64,000 nt of DNA from Dolomedes plantarius (taxonomy: Eukaryota > Arthropoda > Arachnida > Araneae > Dolomedidae). The notes under the pieces were generated by a model. That model searched no databases, was not told the origin of the DNA, and saw nothing but the letters and a program-made list of their open reading frames with translations. Location of the stretch: contig OU015496.1 of assembly GCA_907164885.2 (NCBI GenBank), positions 188,953,954-189,017,953 of the forward strand, read 5' to 3'. Below are positions 44,243 through 55,246 of the stretch, in pieces (the first letter of the stretch is position 1; each line of letters starts with the position of its first letter). A program made the position numbers and the translations under genes.

Positions 44243-46352
44243 TTGAATTTCGAATTGAATATGGATGATCTTTTAAAACTAAAAAATAAACGTTCGACTC
44301 TGAGAACTCAAATAACCAAGTTGTTTACTAAAATCGAAACTGTTCTTAATGATAAAGATGCTGACTTAGACACGTTAGAAAGTAATTTAGAACTATTGTT
44401 AAATAGAGACTCGACAGTTAAAGAACTAAATTCTGAAATCGAAACATCTTTGAAACCGAATGAAATCGAAAGTGAAGTTAATACATGTTCAGAATATGAA
44501 GATAAGGTTATACATTATAAAACAAAACTTATGAATCGTATTAAACATTTTCAAAAGGATGCTGTTCAAAGTAATTCTGCAAATAATGGCATCTCATCAC
44601 AAGAAACTAATGTTCGCCTCCCTCCAGAGATAAAAACAGTAAAATTACCAAAACTTATAATAGCAAAATACTATGGTGATCCCGATAAATATTTGGATTT
44701 CATGAATCAATACGAAAACGCTATTCATAATAATCCATCGTTAAGTGATATGGACAAGTTCGGGTATTTAAAATCGTTGCTAGGTGGTTTAGCTTTTAAC
44801 GCTATCAGTGGATTTAGTTTAACCGAAAAGAATTATGCAGCTGCAATTGCACTCCTGAGACAGCGATTTGGAAATCATTCTATGCTTATCCAGGCTCATT
44901 TATCTAATTTGTTGAATATTTCTCCTATTAAGACTGTATCTGATATTAATGGATTGCGTTATTTATATGACAAATGTGAAACCCAAATTCGTAGCTTAGA
45001 AGCGTTAGGAGTCGCAGAAAATACCTATGGCTGTTTACTGTGTCCAATATTATTGAAATTACTTCCTTGTGAATTAACTTTAGAATTTACTCGCATTCAA
45101 GATAATGATAAAAATTGGAGTGTTCAAACTCTCATGAACTTTCTTCGAAACGAGGTCCAATCTCGCGAACGAGCTTTTCAGATTCATAAATCAGAAATAA
45201 AACCACCTTCGCTGCAGAAAGATAACAGAAATTTTGTTAGGAATAGTACGAATAACAGAAAATACACTAGTCAGCAAAACGCGGGCTTCTCAAGAGCGCC
45301 TGCGAGACGACCAGATGTGGCGTCAGCAACAGAATTATTGACATCGACTAATGACTCATGCATTTTTTGTGCCAGGAGCCACAGAAGTGAAGACTGTGAT
45401 TCATTTGATGTAAATCAACGAAAGGAATTTTGTAGACGTAATTGGAATTGTTATTTATGCCTGAAACCCAAACATCGTTTGCAGGACTGCACTATGAGAG
45501 GTTCTTGTTTGTTCTGCGGAGGGTTGCATAATATTGCGCTGTGCTTTAAAAGGGAAAATAAAAAAGCTGAGGCTCTCAAATCTTCGAAAAATAACAACAC
45601 AATTACCAGACATGTCAATAGTGATCAAAATAAAATTGATAGTGCCGTTGCTAATCATGTAAACAATGGGCAAAACAAAATTTTATTGCAAACTGCTGCT
45701 GTTAAATTAGTAGGGAAGTCATCGAGCAAAACGATTCGCGCATTATATGACCCAGGTTCGCAACGATCGTTCATTCGAAAAGATTTATCGAGACAGTTAT
45801 CGTTGAACATAGTAGGTGATGAGGAACTTTTTATTCATACGTTTCGATCAAAGGCTCCAACTCGGATAAAATGTGCTAGAGTGCAGGTCAAAATTACAGA
45901 CACTCGAGATAAGGAAGGAATAATAATAGAAGCGTTAGAAATTGATGAAGTATCTAGTGCTCCATTGGAATTCGCTCCTAATGATATAATTAATGAACTA
46001 AAAGCTGAAGGAATTGATTTGTGTGATGTTGATAATGGAACTTTGGAAAATGAAAATATCTCTTTTCTTATTGGTGCAGATAATTATTTTAAAATCGTAA
46101 GCGGGAAAACTAAACGTTTAAATCCCAATTTAGTTGCAATTGAAAGTAAATTTGGGTGGCTTTTAATGGGAGAAGTAGAAGATAACAACTGCTCAAACAG
46201 AAATGTTACCACCGCTATGTCATCGATATCTTTGTTCGTTAGTGGTTCTAGTATAGAAAATCTATGGCGACTGGACACGTTAGGAATTCGGGACCCCGTT
46301 GAAGTCCAGTCAAGAAAAGAAATGGAAACTGCTGCTCTAAATTATTTTAAGG
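44243..46352 (+). CDS. BEL gag and protease region
   Basis: The frame starts near ATG 44243 or 44261 and reads through to 46352, then enters inserted sequence and stops at 46396. It has an N-terminal coiled-coil-like part, a DUF1759-like gag core (KLIIAKYYGDPDKYLDFMNQ), three Cys/His knuckles (CIFCARSHRSEDC, CYLCLKPKHRLQDC, CLFCGGLHNIALC), and a retropepsin-like segment ALYDPGSQRSFI. Most BEL proteases have D-S/T-G; here a proline stands in the middle, which may impair activity or be a lineage variant. It ends SKFGWLLMG and DPVEVQ, where pol should follow without a break. Confidence 0.92.
46302..46352 (+). repeat. 51-bp direct repeat, left copy
   Basis: AAGTCCAGTCAAGAAAAG... to ...ATTTTAAGG, identical to 47355-47405. 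It encodes VQSRKEMETAALNYFK in BEL pol. The flanking three to five bases on each side are also similar. Confidence 0.95.
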
Positions 46353-47354
46353 GGACTCGGCACCTCAAACAAAAAAAATTTTATTATTCAATTTAAAAAA
46401 ATAAATTTTGGTTATAATTAAATGAATCTCAAATACAATTAATTAAATGCAAAAAAAAATTTATTTAGATATATATTTTTTTTTAAATTTAAAAAAAATT
46501 TAAATTTTTACTACTTATTTTAAAATGCTACTTCTATTTTATTTTTTAAATTTTTGAATTGATTTTTTTATATTTTGTCAATAGTAATATACTCGACAAA
46601 TTAACATGTCGGATTTTATTTAATGTTATTAGTTTCCGAGAAAAAAAATTAAAACCACAATCATATGCAAAAAAGCAGAAAAAATCACGAATGATCACAC
46701 ATTTGAAATTTTTTAAAAAAAAGTATTCAAAATATTAAAAATCCGATCTGTGAATTTCTTACATATGATATAATGTTCATTTAAAAAAAAATTTCAAGCA
46801 ATTTCATAAACATTTGACAAAGCCTTATCATTTTGAAGACATCAAAAATCCGAAAAACCATGAACTGAGATAAATGAGTTTATAGATTTCATTCAGTTGT
46901 AACTTTTTTTAATTATAATCAAAGTGCATTTTTATTTTTTATGTACACTTACTCACCTCTACACTACTAAAAAATATGTTCAATAACATAAATATCATTA
47001 TTTAGGTATAGATAAACCACTAATTAATAAATGTGATAAAAACTAAAATGCAGAAAAAAATCACGAATGATCACACATTTGAAATTTTTTAAAAAAAAGT
47101 ATTCAAAATATTAAAAATCCGACCTGCGAATTTCTTACATATGATATAATGTTCATTTAAAAAAAATTTCAAGCAATTTCATAAACATTTGACAAAGCCT
47201 TATCATTTTGAAGACATCAAAAATCCGAAAAACCACGAACTGAGATAAATGAGTTTAAGATTTCATTCAGTTGTAACTTTTTTTAATTATAATCAAAGTG
47301 CATTTTTATTTTTTATGTACACTTACTCACCTCTACACTACTAAAAATATGTTC
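46353..47354. other. AT-rich insertion within BEL, with internal tandem repeat
   Basis: About 1 kb with no coding sense, bounded by a 51-base direct repeat of BEL coding sequence (46302-46352 and 47355-47405). It contains a unit repeated at a spacing of about 376 bases (about 46668-46995 and 47047-47354) with a handful of differences. No inverted ends, LTR or poly(A) tail was recognised. Origin unknown; an assembly join is possible. Confidence 0.85.
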
Positions 47355-47405
47355 AAGTCCAGTCAAGAAAAGAAATGGAAACTGCTGCTCTAAATTATTT
47401 TAAGG
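47355..47405 (+). repeat. 51-bp direct repeat, right copy
   Basis: Identical to 46302-46352 and in frame with the downstream pol. The ATG at 47375 lies inside it and is not a natural start. Confidence 0.95.
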
Positions 47406-50290
47406 AGACAGTCACTGTTAACAATGAAGGACGTTACGAAGTTCGTTTACCTTGGGTAGCAGACCATGCTGATTTGAAGACTAATGAAGATATTTGTAAA
47501 GAGCGTTTACAATCAGTTACCAAAAAACTGCTTCAGAGAAATCAGTTCAAAGAGTATGAAGCTGTATTTGATGAATGGATTGAAGATGGAGTTATCGAAG
47601 AGGTTCCTTCCGATGAAATTAAGAAGAAGAGTCATTATTTACCGCACAGAGGCGTATTCAAAGAGACTTCTACTACAAAGATACGTCCAGTTTTTGACGC
47701 CAGCTGTCGTACTAAGGGATCATTGTCATTGAACGACTGTTTAGAGAAGGGTCCAAACCTTCTAGAAGAGATTCCCCCTATCTTATTGAGATTTCGTAAT
47801 GAAAAAATAGGTGTTGTGTCTGACATAAAAAGAGCATTTCTTCAGATATCGGTGTTTAACCCTGATTGTGAATTCTTAAGATTCTTTTGGTGGAAGGATT
47901 TCGAGAAGAAAAATGTTAAAGTTTTAAGACATAAGCGTGTAGTATTTGGCTTAAATTGTAGCCCTTTCCTACTAGGAGCTGTGCTGAATCATCATCTAGA
48001 AAAGAACTTGGTGGACTTTCCAGAAACTGTCACTAGATTAATGAAAGCCTTCTATGTTGACAATTGTGTCACTTCGATTCCAGACGAAAATACATTACAT
48101 CGATTCATTGAAGAGTCTAAGCACATATTGGCTACTGCCTGCTTTGACCTAAGAGGGTGGGAGCATACGTCTTTAAACATTAATCCTGATCCATCTGAAC
48201 CCATACCTGTTTTAGGAGTATTATGGAATAAGGCCGAAGATAATATCTTCTGTGATACAGCGGAATTGAGAAGCTTAACCACTGGTTTGACAAGAAGAAA
48301 CGTCTTAAGTATGGTTCAAAAGATTTTTGATCCACTTGGAATTTTGTGCCCCGCAACATTGATTCCCAAGTTGCTTATTCAGAAAAGTTGGAACTGGAAA
48401 ATTGGTTGGGACACAGTCCTGCCCGAAGACTATCAAAAAGAATTCGCTTCCTGGCTTCGTGATTTGCCCCTTTTATCAGAAATGAAAATTCCCAGGTGCC
48501 TAAATATAGATGAAATTGATGGCCTGAGTTTGCATATCTTTTGCGATGCTAGCAAGTGCGTTTACAGTGCTGTGATATTTCTTAGAAAAGCTGTAGGTGA
48601 TGATATTTCAGTGACATTTGTTTCTGCGAAGAGTCGAGTGGCTCCCCTTCGTAAAACCACAATTCTAAGATTAGAGTTATTAGCTTGCTGCATAGGAGCA
48701 CGCCTTTCCTCTGTTGTGATAAAAGCTTTGGATCTTGAAGGAATTCCCATTTTCTACTGGTCTGACTCTTCAACAGCATTGTTTTGGATAGAAAAGGATG
48801 AAAATTGGGGTGTGTTTGTGAAGAATCGAGTTAAAGAAATAAGATCATTAACGTCGAATGGAACTTGGAGGCACGTCCCTGGAAACTTTAATGCTGCAGA
48901 TTTGCCATCCCGAGGTTGTTCAATAAGTGCATTAGTTAAATCCAGATGGTTGAAGGGGCCAGAATGGTTGAAGAAAAGAGAAGAGGTGTGGCCCACATCA
49001 GAAGTTGTCCTGAACTATGAAGAGATTCAGAGAGAAAAAAGAAAAGCTGTTGCTTCAAATTTGACTGCAACCAAAGAAAAATGGTACTTGAAATATTTTT
49101 CAAGCTATTTCAAGATAGTAAGAATGATTTCATGGATTCTTCGATTTGTGAGGAACTGTCGTCAACCGCAGAGAAAGTTTAGGGGAAGTTTGACAGTTCA
49201 AGAAATCAACCTAGCTGAAAAGAAGCTATTGAAAATAATTCAAGATGAATCGTTGAATGAAGAAAACAGTTTGAAAGGTCTTCTAACATTTATCGACCAA
49301 GATGGACTCTACAGATTGAAAACCAAAATCATTAGAAGAGATGATTGTGAAGATTTTAGATGTCCCATTTTCTTACCATCTGACCATGAACTTGTACATC
49401 GATTAATACTTGACCATCATTTGCTGCTTAGCCATGCTGGTACCCAATTTGTGCTTTCAAATCTACGGCAAAAATTCTGGATTATAAGAGGCAGGAAAAC
49501 TGTTCAGAGAGTCTTGTCAAAATGTGTTCCATGCAAGAGACATACAGCAAAGGCAGTTGAAACTTTACCATCTAGCCTTCCTGAAGATAGAGTGCGAGAC
49601 GCGCCCGCCTTTGAAGTGACAGGGGTCGATGTCGCAGGCCCACTTCATTTGAAAACTGCCAAGAAAGCGTGGATCTTGATATTTACATGTGCAGTGTACC
49701 GTGCGGTACATTTAGAGCTTATTGAGAGTTTATCTACGAATGGTTTCTTATTGGGACTGCGAAGATTTGTCGCCCGAAGAGGTCGTCCATCTGTGATATA
49801 CAGCGATAACGGTTCCAACTTTGTTGGAGCTGAACGGTTATTAAGATCTATCGACTGGGACCAGATTTCGAATTTTTCTTCTGTAATGAGAATACAATGG
49901 AAATTCAACCCTCCAACTGCCAGTTGGTGGGGCGGTTGGTGGGAAAGACTGATCCAAACCGTAAAGAAGTTACTACGGAGAGTTCTTAGTAGAGCATGTT
50001 TGACGTTTGAAGAAATGTCAACGATTCTTTGTGATGTAGAGTCAGTCATAAATTCTCGACCGCTGACATATTTGTCAGAGGATCCTACTGATCTTGAACC
50101 ATTAACTCCCTCGTTGTTTATCCAGGATGTTAAAACTGTTGGAGTTCCCGATGTTGACAAGTTAGATCAAATAAACCTTTCGAAGAGATGGAGATATCAC
50201 CAGCGATTAAGACAATCAAGTACGAGTTGTGAAAGTGAAAACGAAGGCTGGAGAGTTGACCAGGCCAGTAAAAAGACTTTACCCTCTTGA
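47355..50290 (+). CDS. BEL pol: reverse transcriptase, RNase H, integrase; C-terminus deleted
   Basis: Begins KEMETAALNYFKETV and runs about 970 codons. RT has IRPVFDASCRTKGSLSLND, VVSDIKRAFLQISV, VFGLNCSPFLLGAVL and FYVDNCVTS (YVDN where YVDD is usual; some BEL copies share this). RNase H has LHIFCDASKCVYSAVIFL and FYWSDSSTALFWIE. Integrase has HHLLLSHAGTQFVLS, CVPCKRHTA, FEVTGVDVAGPL, VIYSDNGSNFVGAE and WWGGWWERLIQTVKK. After NLSKRWRYHQRLRQ the frame shifts: family sequence expected next is absent, and the usual end (LTRPVKRLYPLE) is in another frame at 50255-50300. A deletion of perhaps 150-250 bases fits. Confidence 0.93.
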
Positions 50291-50626
50291 ACTTTCTTCA
50301 TTAACTTGAACTCAATGTAGATATTTAATGTTCATTTTAGTATTAGTGATATTTGCATTTTGAAACTGAATTTTAAGTTCGTTCCATTGTATTGTTTTCA
50401 CTGTTTAGTATTTTTCTTTTTTCATTTTTTTTCTTCTTATTAAGTGAACCTTTTAGTTTAATTGTTCTGTTTCTTTATTTCCTTTTACATACTTAACCAA
50501 TTAAATTTGATTTATTGTCATATTTAAAGTAGGAGATACTTAGTAGAGTTAGTTTAGATTTATGATAATTTTTAGAATGATTGTTTTGATTTTCTTTGTA
50601 AACTTAAAAATCAAAAGGTGGGAGGA
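50291..50626 (+). other. BEL 3' untranslated region and polypurine tract
   Basis: T-rich leaderless stretch ending in AAAAGGTGGGAGGA directly before the 3' LTR; that purine run is the likely plus-strand primer. Confidence 0.75.
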
Positions 50627-50920
50627 TGTCGCCAGCACACGATCTGTAGTTTAGTTGAGTGGAGTGGCAACGCCGATTTTTGGGTTCGAGAAAAACACAG
50701 TTGAGCGCCGAGAGCCACAACGTGCAGACGTGTGCCTCGGTTCTAGATTTACGATCGCCCCACCTTCTGATTTGAGTATATACATGTTTGTTTGTGATTC
50801 ATGTGCGTCCGTCTACGTGTGTAATAAAATTTATTAAAAGGATTACTAAGGATTCGTCATTCGAAGCTCTCCCACGAACTATTTGAGATTTTAGACATCG
50901 AAATTTGAGTAGATAGAACA
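50627..50920 (+). repeat. BEL 3' LTR
   Basis: 294 bases, identical by eye to 43757-44050, which implies a very recent insertion or conversion. Followed by the target copy CAGAG. Confidence 0.95.
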
Positions 50921-50925
50921 CAGAG

Positions 50926-52702
50926 TTTCCTGGGGTTGACAGGATATTTTAGAAAGTACATACCTTCATATGCCATTATAGCAAGACCACTTAGTGATTT
51001 ATTACGAGCCTCAAAACCTTTCGAATTTGGCTTTGAACAGAAAATAGCCTTTCAAAAACTTAAGGACGCGCTGTCTAATGAACCCCTGTTACACCTTTAC
51101 AGAGAAGGGCAGAAATTGGAATTACACACGGACGCAAGTAAACTTGGGTTAGGGGCAATACTTTTCCAGCAGAGTGATGATGGGCGCTATTATCCAATTC
51201 AGTATATGAGCAAAAAAACCTCCATCCAGGAAGAAAAATTGTGTAGCTATGAACTTGAAGTGCTTGCGATTATCCAGGCTTTAAAAAGATTTCGAAATTA
51301 TTTATTGGGAACCAAATTCAAAATTTTCACTGATTGTGCGGCATTTGCAAAAACCCTAGATAAAAAGGAACTTACACCAAAAGTTGCCAGATGGTCATTA
51401 TTCATGCAAGAGTTCCAATATGAAGTAGTACATCGCCCTGGAAAACAAATGCAACACGTTGATGCATTGAGCAGATTCCCCGTTATGCTTGTGAATAGTG
51501 ATGAGTTGACTTACAAAATTGTTAATGCTCAAGAAAGTGACGAATATATCAAAACCATCAAGAAACTGTTACAGGCAGGCAAAACCTCCGAATTTATCTT
51601 GAACAATAATGTCTTGTATAAGATTGATAATGATGAAGAGTTACTGGTAGTACCTAAGATGATGCAAGTGGACGTTGTGAAACATGCACATTCTTTTGGA
51701 CATTTTGCTGCTGTAAAAACTGAAGACTTGGTGAAACGCAATTTTTATTTCCCAAACATGAGAAGGTGTGTTGAGAATGTGATAAGAAACTGTGTTGAAT
51801 GCATAGTGGTAAATAAGAAGACTGGGAAAGGAGAAGGACTGTTACATCCTATTCCTAAGGAAGATTCGCCATTATCAACATATCATGTGGATTTCATTGG
51901 ACCACTGCCAACAACCAATAAGAATTACAATCAGATTTTCACGGTCGTAGATGCATTTACAAAATTCACATGGCTTTATCCAACTAAAAGTACCACAGCG
52001 CAAGAAGCCATCGAAAGACTGAAGCTACAGCAGAAAACCTTCGGAAATCCTTCGACCATAATCAGTGATCGAGGAGGAGCATTCAGATCCAACGAATTCG
52101 AAGAATACTGCACTAAAGAGAATATACATCATGTACAGATAACTGCGGGAGTACCAAGAGCAAATGGGCAAGTGGAAAGAATACATAGAACCCTTATCCC
52201 GGTATTAACAAAGATGTCCTTAAATGATCCCGCGAAGTGGTTTAAACATGTTGACTCATTGCAAAGAGTGTTAAACTGCAGTACGTCACGTAGTACTAAG
52301 TACTCACCGTTTGAATTACTCATAGGAACCAAAATGAAAAATCCCGAGGATGCCCTTATAAGAAATTTGCTTGTGGAAGAAAGTCAAGATCAATTTAATC
52401 AACATCGTGATAGCATTAGGAAAGACGCTAAGCAGAATATTTTAAAAATTCAAGAGGAGAATCGTAAGACTTACAATAGAAAACGCAAGGAAGCTTATCA
52501 GTACAAGCAAGTAGAACTGGTGGAAATTATGAGAACTCAGTTTGGAAGCAAGCTGAAACTCCGACCGAAATATTTTGGACCCTACCGTGTTACTAAAGTT
52601 AAATACCATGATCGCTACGATGTCGCCAAAATTGGAGATCATGAAGGACCAAATGTTACATCTTCATCAGCGGACCAAATGAAGCCCTGGACCAAATGTT
52701 GA
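50926..52702 (+). CDS. Gypsy pol 3' part: RT connection, RNase H, integrase
   Basis: Resumes pol immediately after the BEL target duplication with FLGLTGYFRKYIP. RNase H shows LELHTDASKLGLGAIL, YELEVLAIIQALKRFRNYL and IFTDCAAF; VDALSRFP follows. Integrase has an HHCC finger (HAHSFGHF...CVECIVV), then a D,D,E core: YHVDFIGPLP, IISDRGGAF and VPRANGQVERIHRTL. The C-terminal part ends in a chromatin- or DNA-binding tail with LRPKYFGPYRVTKV. No stop interrupts it, so the gypsy was probably young when BEL split it. Confidence 0.95.
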
Positions 52703-52846
52703 CTTACATAAATGTTTTGGCCAGAATTTAATGTTTGTAAACTGTATACTAATCTATGTGTTTTTGTTTTTTTAGTTCGTGTATTTTAGATCCTAGGCTG
52801 TTGCAGCAGTGAGGACACTGCAAGTCAGGATAGACGAGCGCTATAG

Positions 52847-53183
52847 GAATGAGGCAGACCGTACCAGAAGATTGCGGAATAGCTACGTTGTGCAGAATAG
52901 CTACTAGATGTCGCTGAGATTTGCGCGGCAAGGTAAAACGTGCGTGAAGAGAAAAACAGGAGAGCGGCCGTAGGTAGTGACGAGTTAGGTCATCTCCGCG
53001 AGACTGCCCACGCATCGAATTGATTTGTGTTAAATGGTGAAGAGAGCGGTTATTTTAATTCTGAATGTCCCTATAACTGTGTAGTAAATGTCCCGTGTAA
53101 TTGTCATGTCCCAAGAATAATAAATAGTGTTTGTTTGTGCAAAAGTTGCATTATCATTCCCCTAGACATCTTGCCATCCTATA
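52847..53183 (+). repeat. Gypsy 3' LTR
   Basis: Second copy of the 337-base LTR core. It may start at TGTTGCAGCAGTGAGG (52799), which obeys the TG rule. It ends in CCATCCTATA(CA) and runs into (TA)n(TG)n. Confidence 0.85.
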
Positions 53184-53184
53184 C

Positions 53185-53221
<37 letters not shown>

Positions 53222-53624
53222 GCTGAGGGAGCTATTAATAAAACTGATCAGCCTTGAAGACACCGGCGGGAAAGGACTACGTTGTAGAGTGATGAGATTA
53301 CCTTAAAAAGTTCTCGAAAAATCTAGAGTAGCGCGTGTTGTTCGAGGTAGCGGTAAAAAGTATTTTTAGTCAGAGCGGGAAAGGAAGCCGAGTATGAAAG
53401 ACTTATAGGCGAGCACTCTGTAATTTGAGATGGCTGGAGGGCCAGGTTTCCGAAATTATGCTGGAGAAGTTGTTTACGTGAAGCTTGATTAAATAAAGGA
53501 AATTAAGTGACTTATGTATTTATTTAGCTGTGCATTTGCCTTAACTACCGCCACGCTGCATTTTACCTTTAGGATTATATGTGACTGCAACCTCTTTAAT
53601 AACAGGCGTGATACGACGCTTGTC

Positions 53625-53714
<90 letters not shown>

Positions 53715-53735
53715 AATAAATAAATAAATAAATAA

Positions 53736-53806
<71 letters not shown>
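53184..53806. repeat. (TA)n/(TG)n microsatellites with a 400-bp unassigned middle
   Basis: (TA)n(TG)n at 53183-53220 and a large (TA)n with (AAAT)n at about 53626-53806. Between them, 53221-53625 holds unassigned sequence with an AATAAAGG near 53494, perhaps a decayed LTR. The long open frames over the TA tract are artefacts. Confidence 0.85.
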
Positions 53807-53809
<3 letters not shown>

Positions 53810-55242
53810 TGCTGGCCACTGTAAATGCAACACCCTGAAAGAAACATGCAAATAACATGAAATTTACAACATGCATTAGCGGAGGTGAGATATGCAAATG
53901 ATTAGAATTTCAGCGCAGACGCACATCACGCGCGCCTGTGGCGCCACTTCAAAGCGCTATTTAAGGCTTGGAGATTTCGACGATTTCAAGTTCGGCAATT
54001 GTGTTTTTCTTGTGGTTTTTTCAAAAAAACGATCAATTATGCCTCGTCGAAAACAGAGATCATCTTTTGATCCAGTATCCGAATTCGACAGAGGAAGGAT
54101 AGTGGCCTACCGAGATTGTGGATTATCTTTCAGGGAAATCGGTAGTCGTGTTGGACGAAACCAAACAACTGTAATGCGGATATGTGATGCAGGAGGGTAC
54201 GACGTATTGGAGGGTATTGGATGCAGGAGGGTACGACGGACCGGCGTGTTCGATCGCATCCATCTCAGCGCACCACTTCACGTGATGACAGGCAAATTGT
54301 GCGCATGGCAGTGACGGATCGCTCAGTCACATCACGAACCATAGCACAGCACATGCAGTCTGTAACGCATCATCCAGTGTCTGCGCGTACCATTCGACGC
54401 CGTTTACAGCAGAGTGGTCTGTCCGCAAGACGTCCATTGCTTTGTCTACCCTTGTCGCAGAACCACAGACGTCTCCACCGCCAATGGTGCGATGACAGAA
54501 GGATGTGGACGGCAGAATGGAATGAAATTGTCTTTACTGACGAGTCACGCTTCTTTTCTGCAACACCACGATGGTCGCATTCGAGTCTGGAGACACCGTG
54601 AAGAGAGGATGCTGAACAGCTTCGTTATGCACCGCCACACTGGTCCTGCACCGGGTATTACGGTATGGGGCGGTATTGGATATCACTCTCGCACACCTCT
54701 AGTACGCATTGCCGGTACTTTAAACAGCTAGCGCTACATCTCCGAGGTGTTGGAGCCAGTTGTCCTTCCTTACCTTCAGGGCTTGCCCACAGCCATATTT
54801 CGACGGGATAATGCGCGACCACACGTGGCACGCATTGTCCAACGGTTCTTCGTCAATCGCCAGATTGAATTGCTTCCCTGACCACCTCGCTCTCCGGATC
54901 TTTCGCCGATAGAAAACATGTGGTCTATGGTTGCTCTACGATTGACCCAGATTCCATCCCCAGCTGCCACAGCAGATCAACTTAGGCAACGTGTGGAAGC
55001 TGCTTGGTCTGCTGTACCCCAAGAACTCATCCAAAGTCTCTTTGAATTAATGCCGAGGCGTGTGGCAGCGGTGATCTCCAACAATGGCGGCTACTCTGGC
55101 TACTGATTTTGGCAGGAACCACACTTCACAGAAGTCTATAACTTTAATCATTTGATACTTGGTCAACATGTTATCTACAAAATAAATTTTGTTGTGATAT
55201 CTCTTGTCTTTCTTGGTGTTGCAATTTGGGTGGCCAGCAGTG
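53807..55242 (+). mobile_element. Tc1-like element, 1436 bp
   Basis: Ends CACTGCTGGCCAC with continuation TGCAACACC, mirrored at 55200-55242, next to TA on both sides. It sits in a (TA)n tract. One plus-strand transposase frame has been broken in several places. Confidence 0.92.
54039..55106 (+). pseudogene. Tc1-type transposase, frameshifted
   Basis: Starts MPRRKQRSSFDPVSEFDRGR with a helix-turn-helix (SFREIGSRVGRNQTTVMRIC), then a second helical DNA-binding part (SARTIRRRLQQSGLSARRP). Catalytic marks are IVFTDESRFF (first Asp, about 54535), RRDNARPHVAR (second Asp, about 54810) and SPDLSPIENMWSM (Glu, about 54910), spaced as D,D34E. A 34-bp tandem duplication at 54186-54238 shifts the frame after the first domain; more shifts follow the first Asp. 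Full length would be about 340 codons. Confidence 0.9.
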
Positions 55243-55246
55243 TATA

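Larger units (their letters stand above)
43757..50920 (+). mobile_element. BEL/Pao LTR retrotransposon, 7.16 kb, inserted in gypsy pol
   Basis: Two 294-base LTRs (TGTCGCC...GAACA), identical by eye, between copies of the 5-base target CAGAG (43752-43756 and 50921-50925). The coding order is gag, DUF1758-like protease, RT, RNase H, integrase with a BEL-type C-terminus. The copy carries a 1 kb AT-rich insertion and a C-terminal internal deletion, so it is probably not autonomous despite its youth. Confidence 0.96.
40774..53183 (+). mobile_element. Ty3/Gypsy LTR retrotransposon, split by a BEL element
   Basis: LTRs at 40774-41110 and 52847-53183, a tRNA-type primer site, gag, and pol in the order protease, reverse transcriptase, RNase H, integrase. 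This order is Ty3/Gypsy (Metaviridae). Without the BEL insertion the element is about 5.2 kb. No env-like frame exists between pol and the 3' LTR. Both outer flanks are (TA)n repeats, which hides the target duplication. It is broken by the BEL insertion and by a gag/pol frame change at a T9 run. Confidence 0.93.

Noticed and set aside
53489..53851. 120-codon open frame on the minus strand
   Set aside because: It is the translation of a (TA)n microsatellite (repeating Tyr-Ile).
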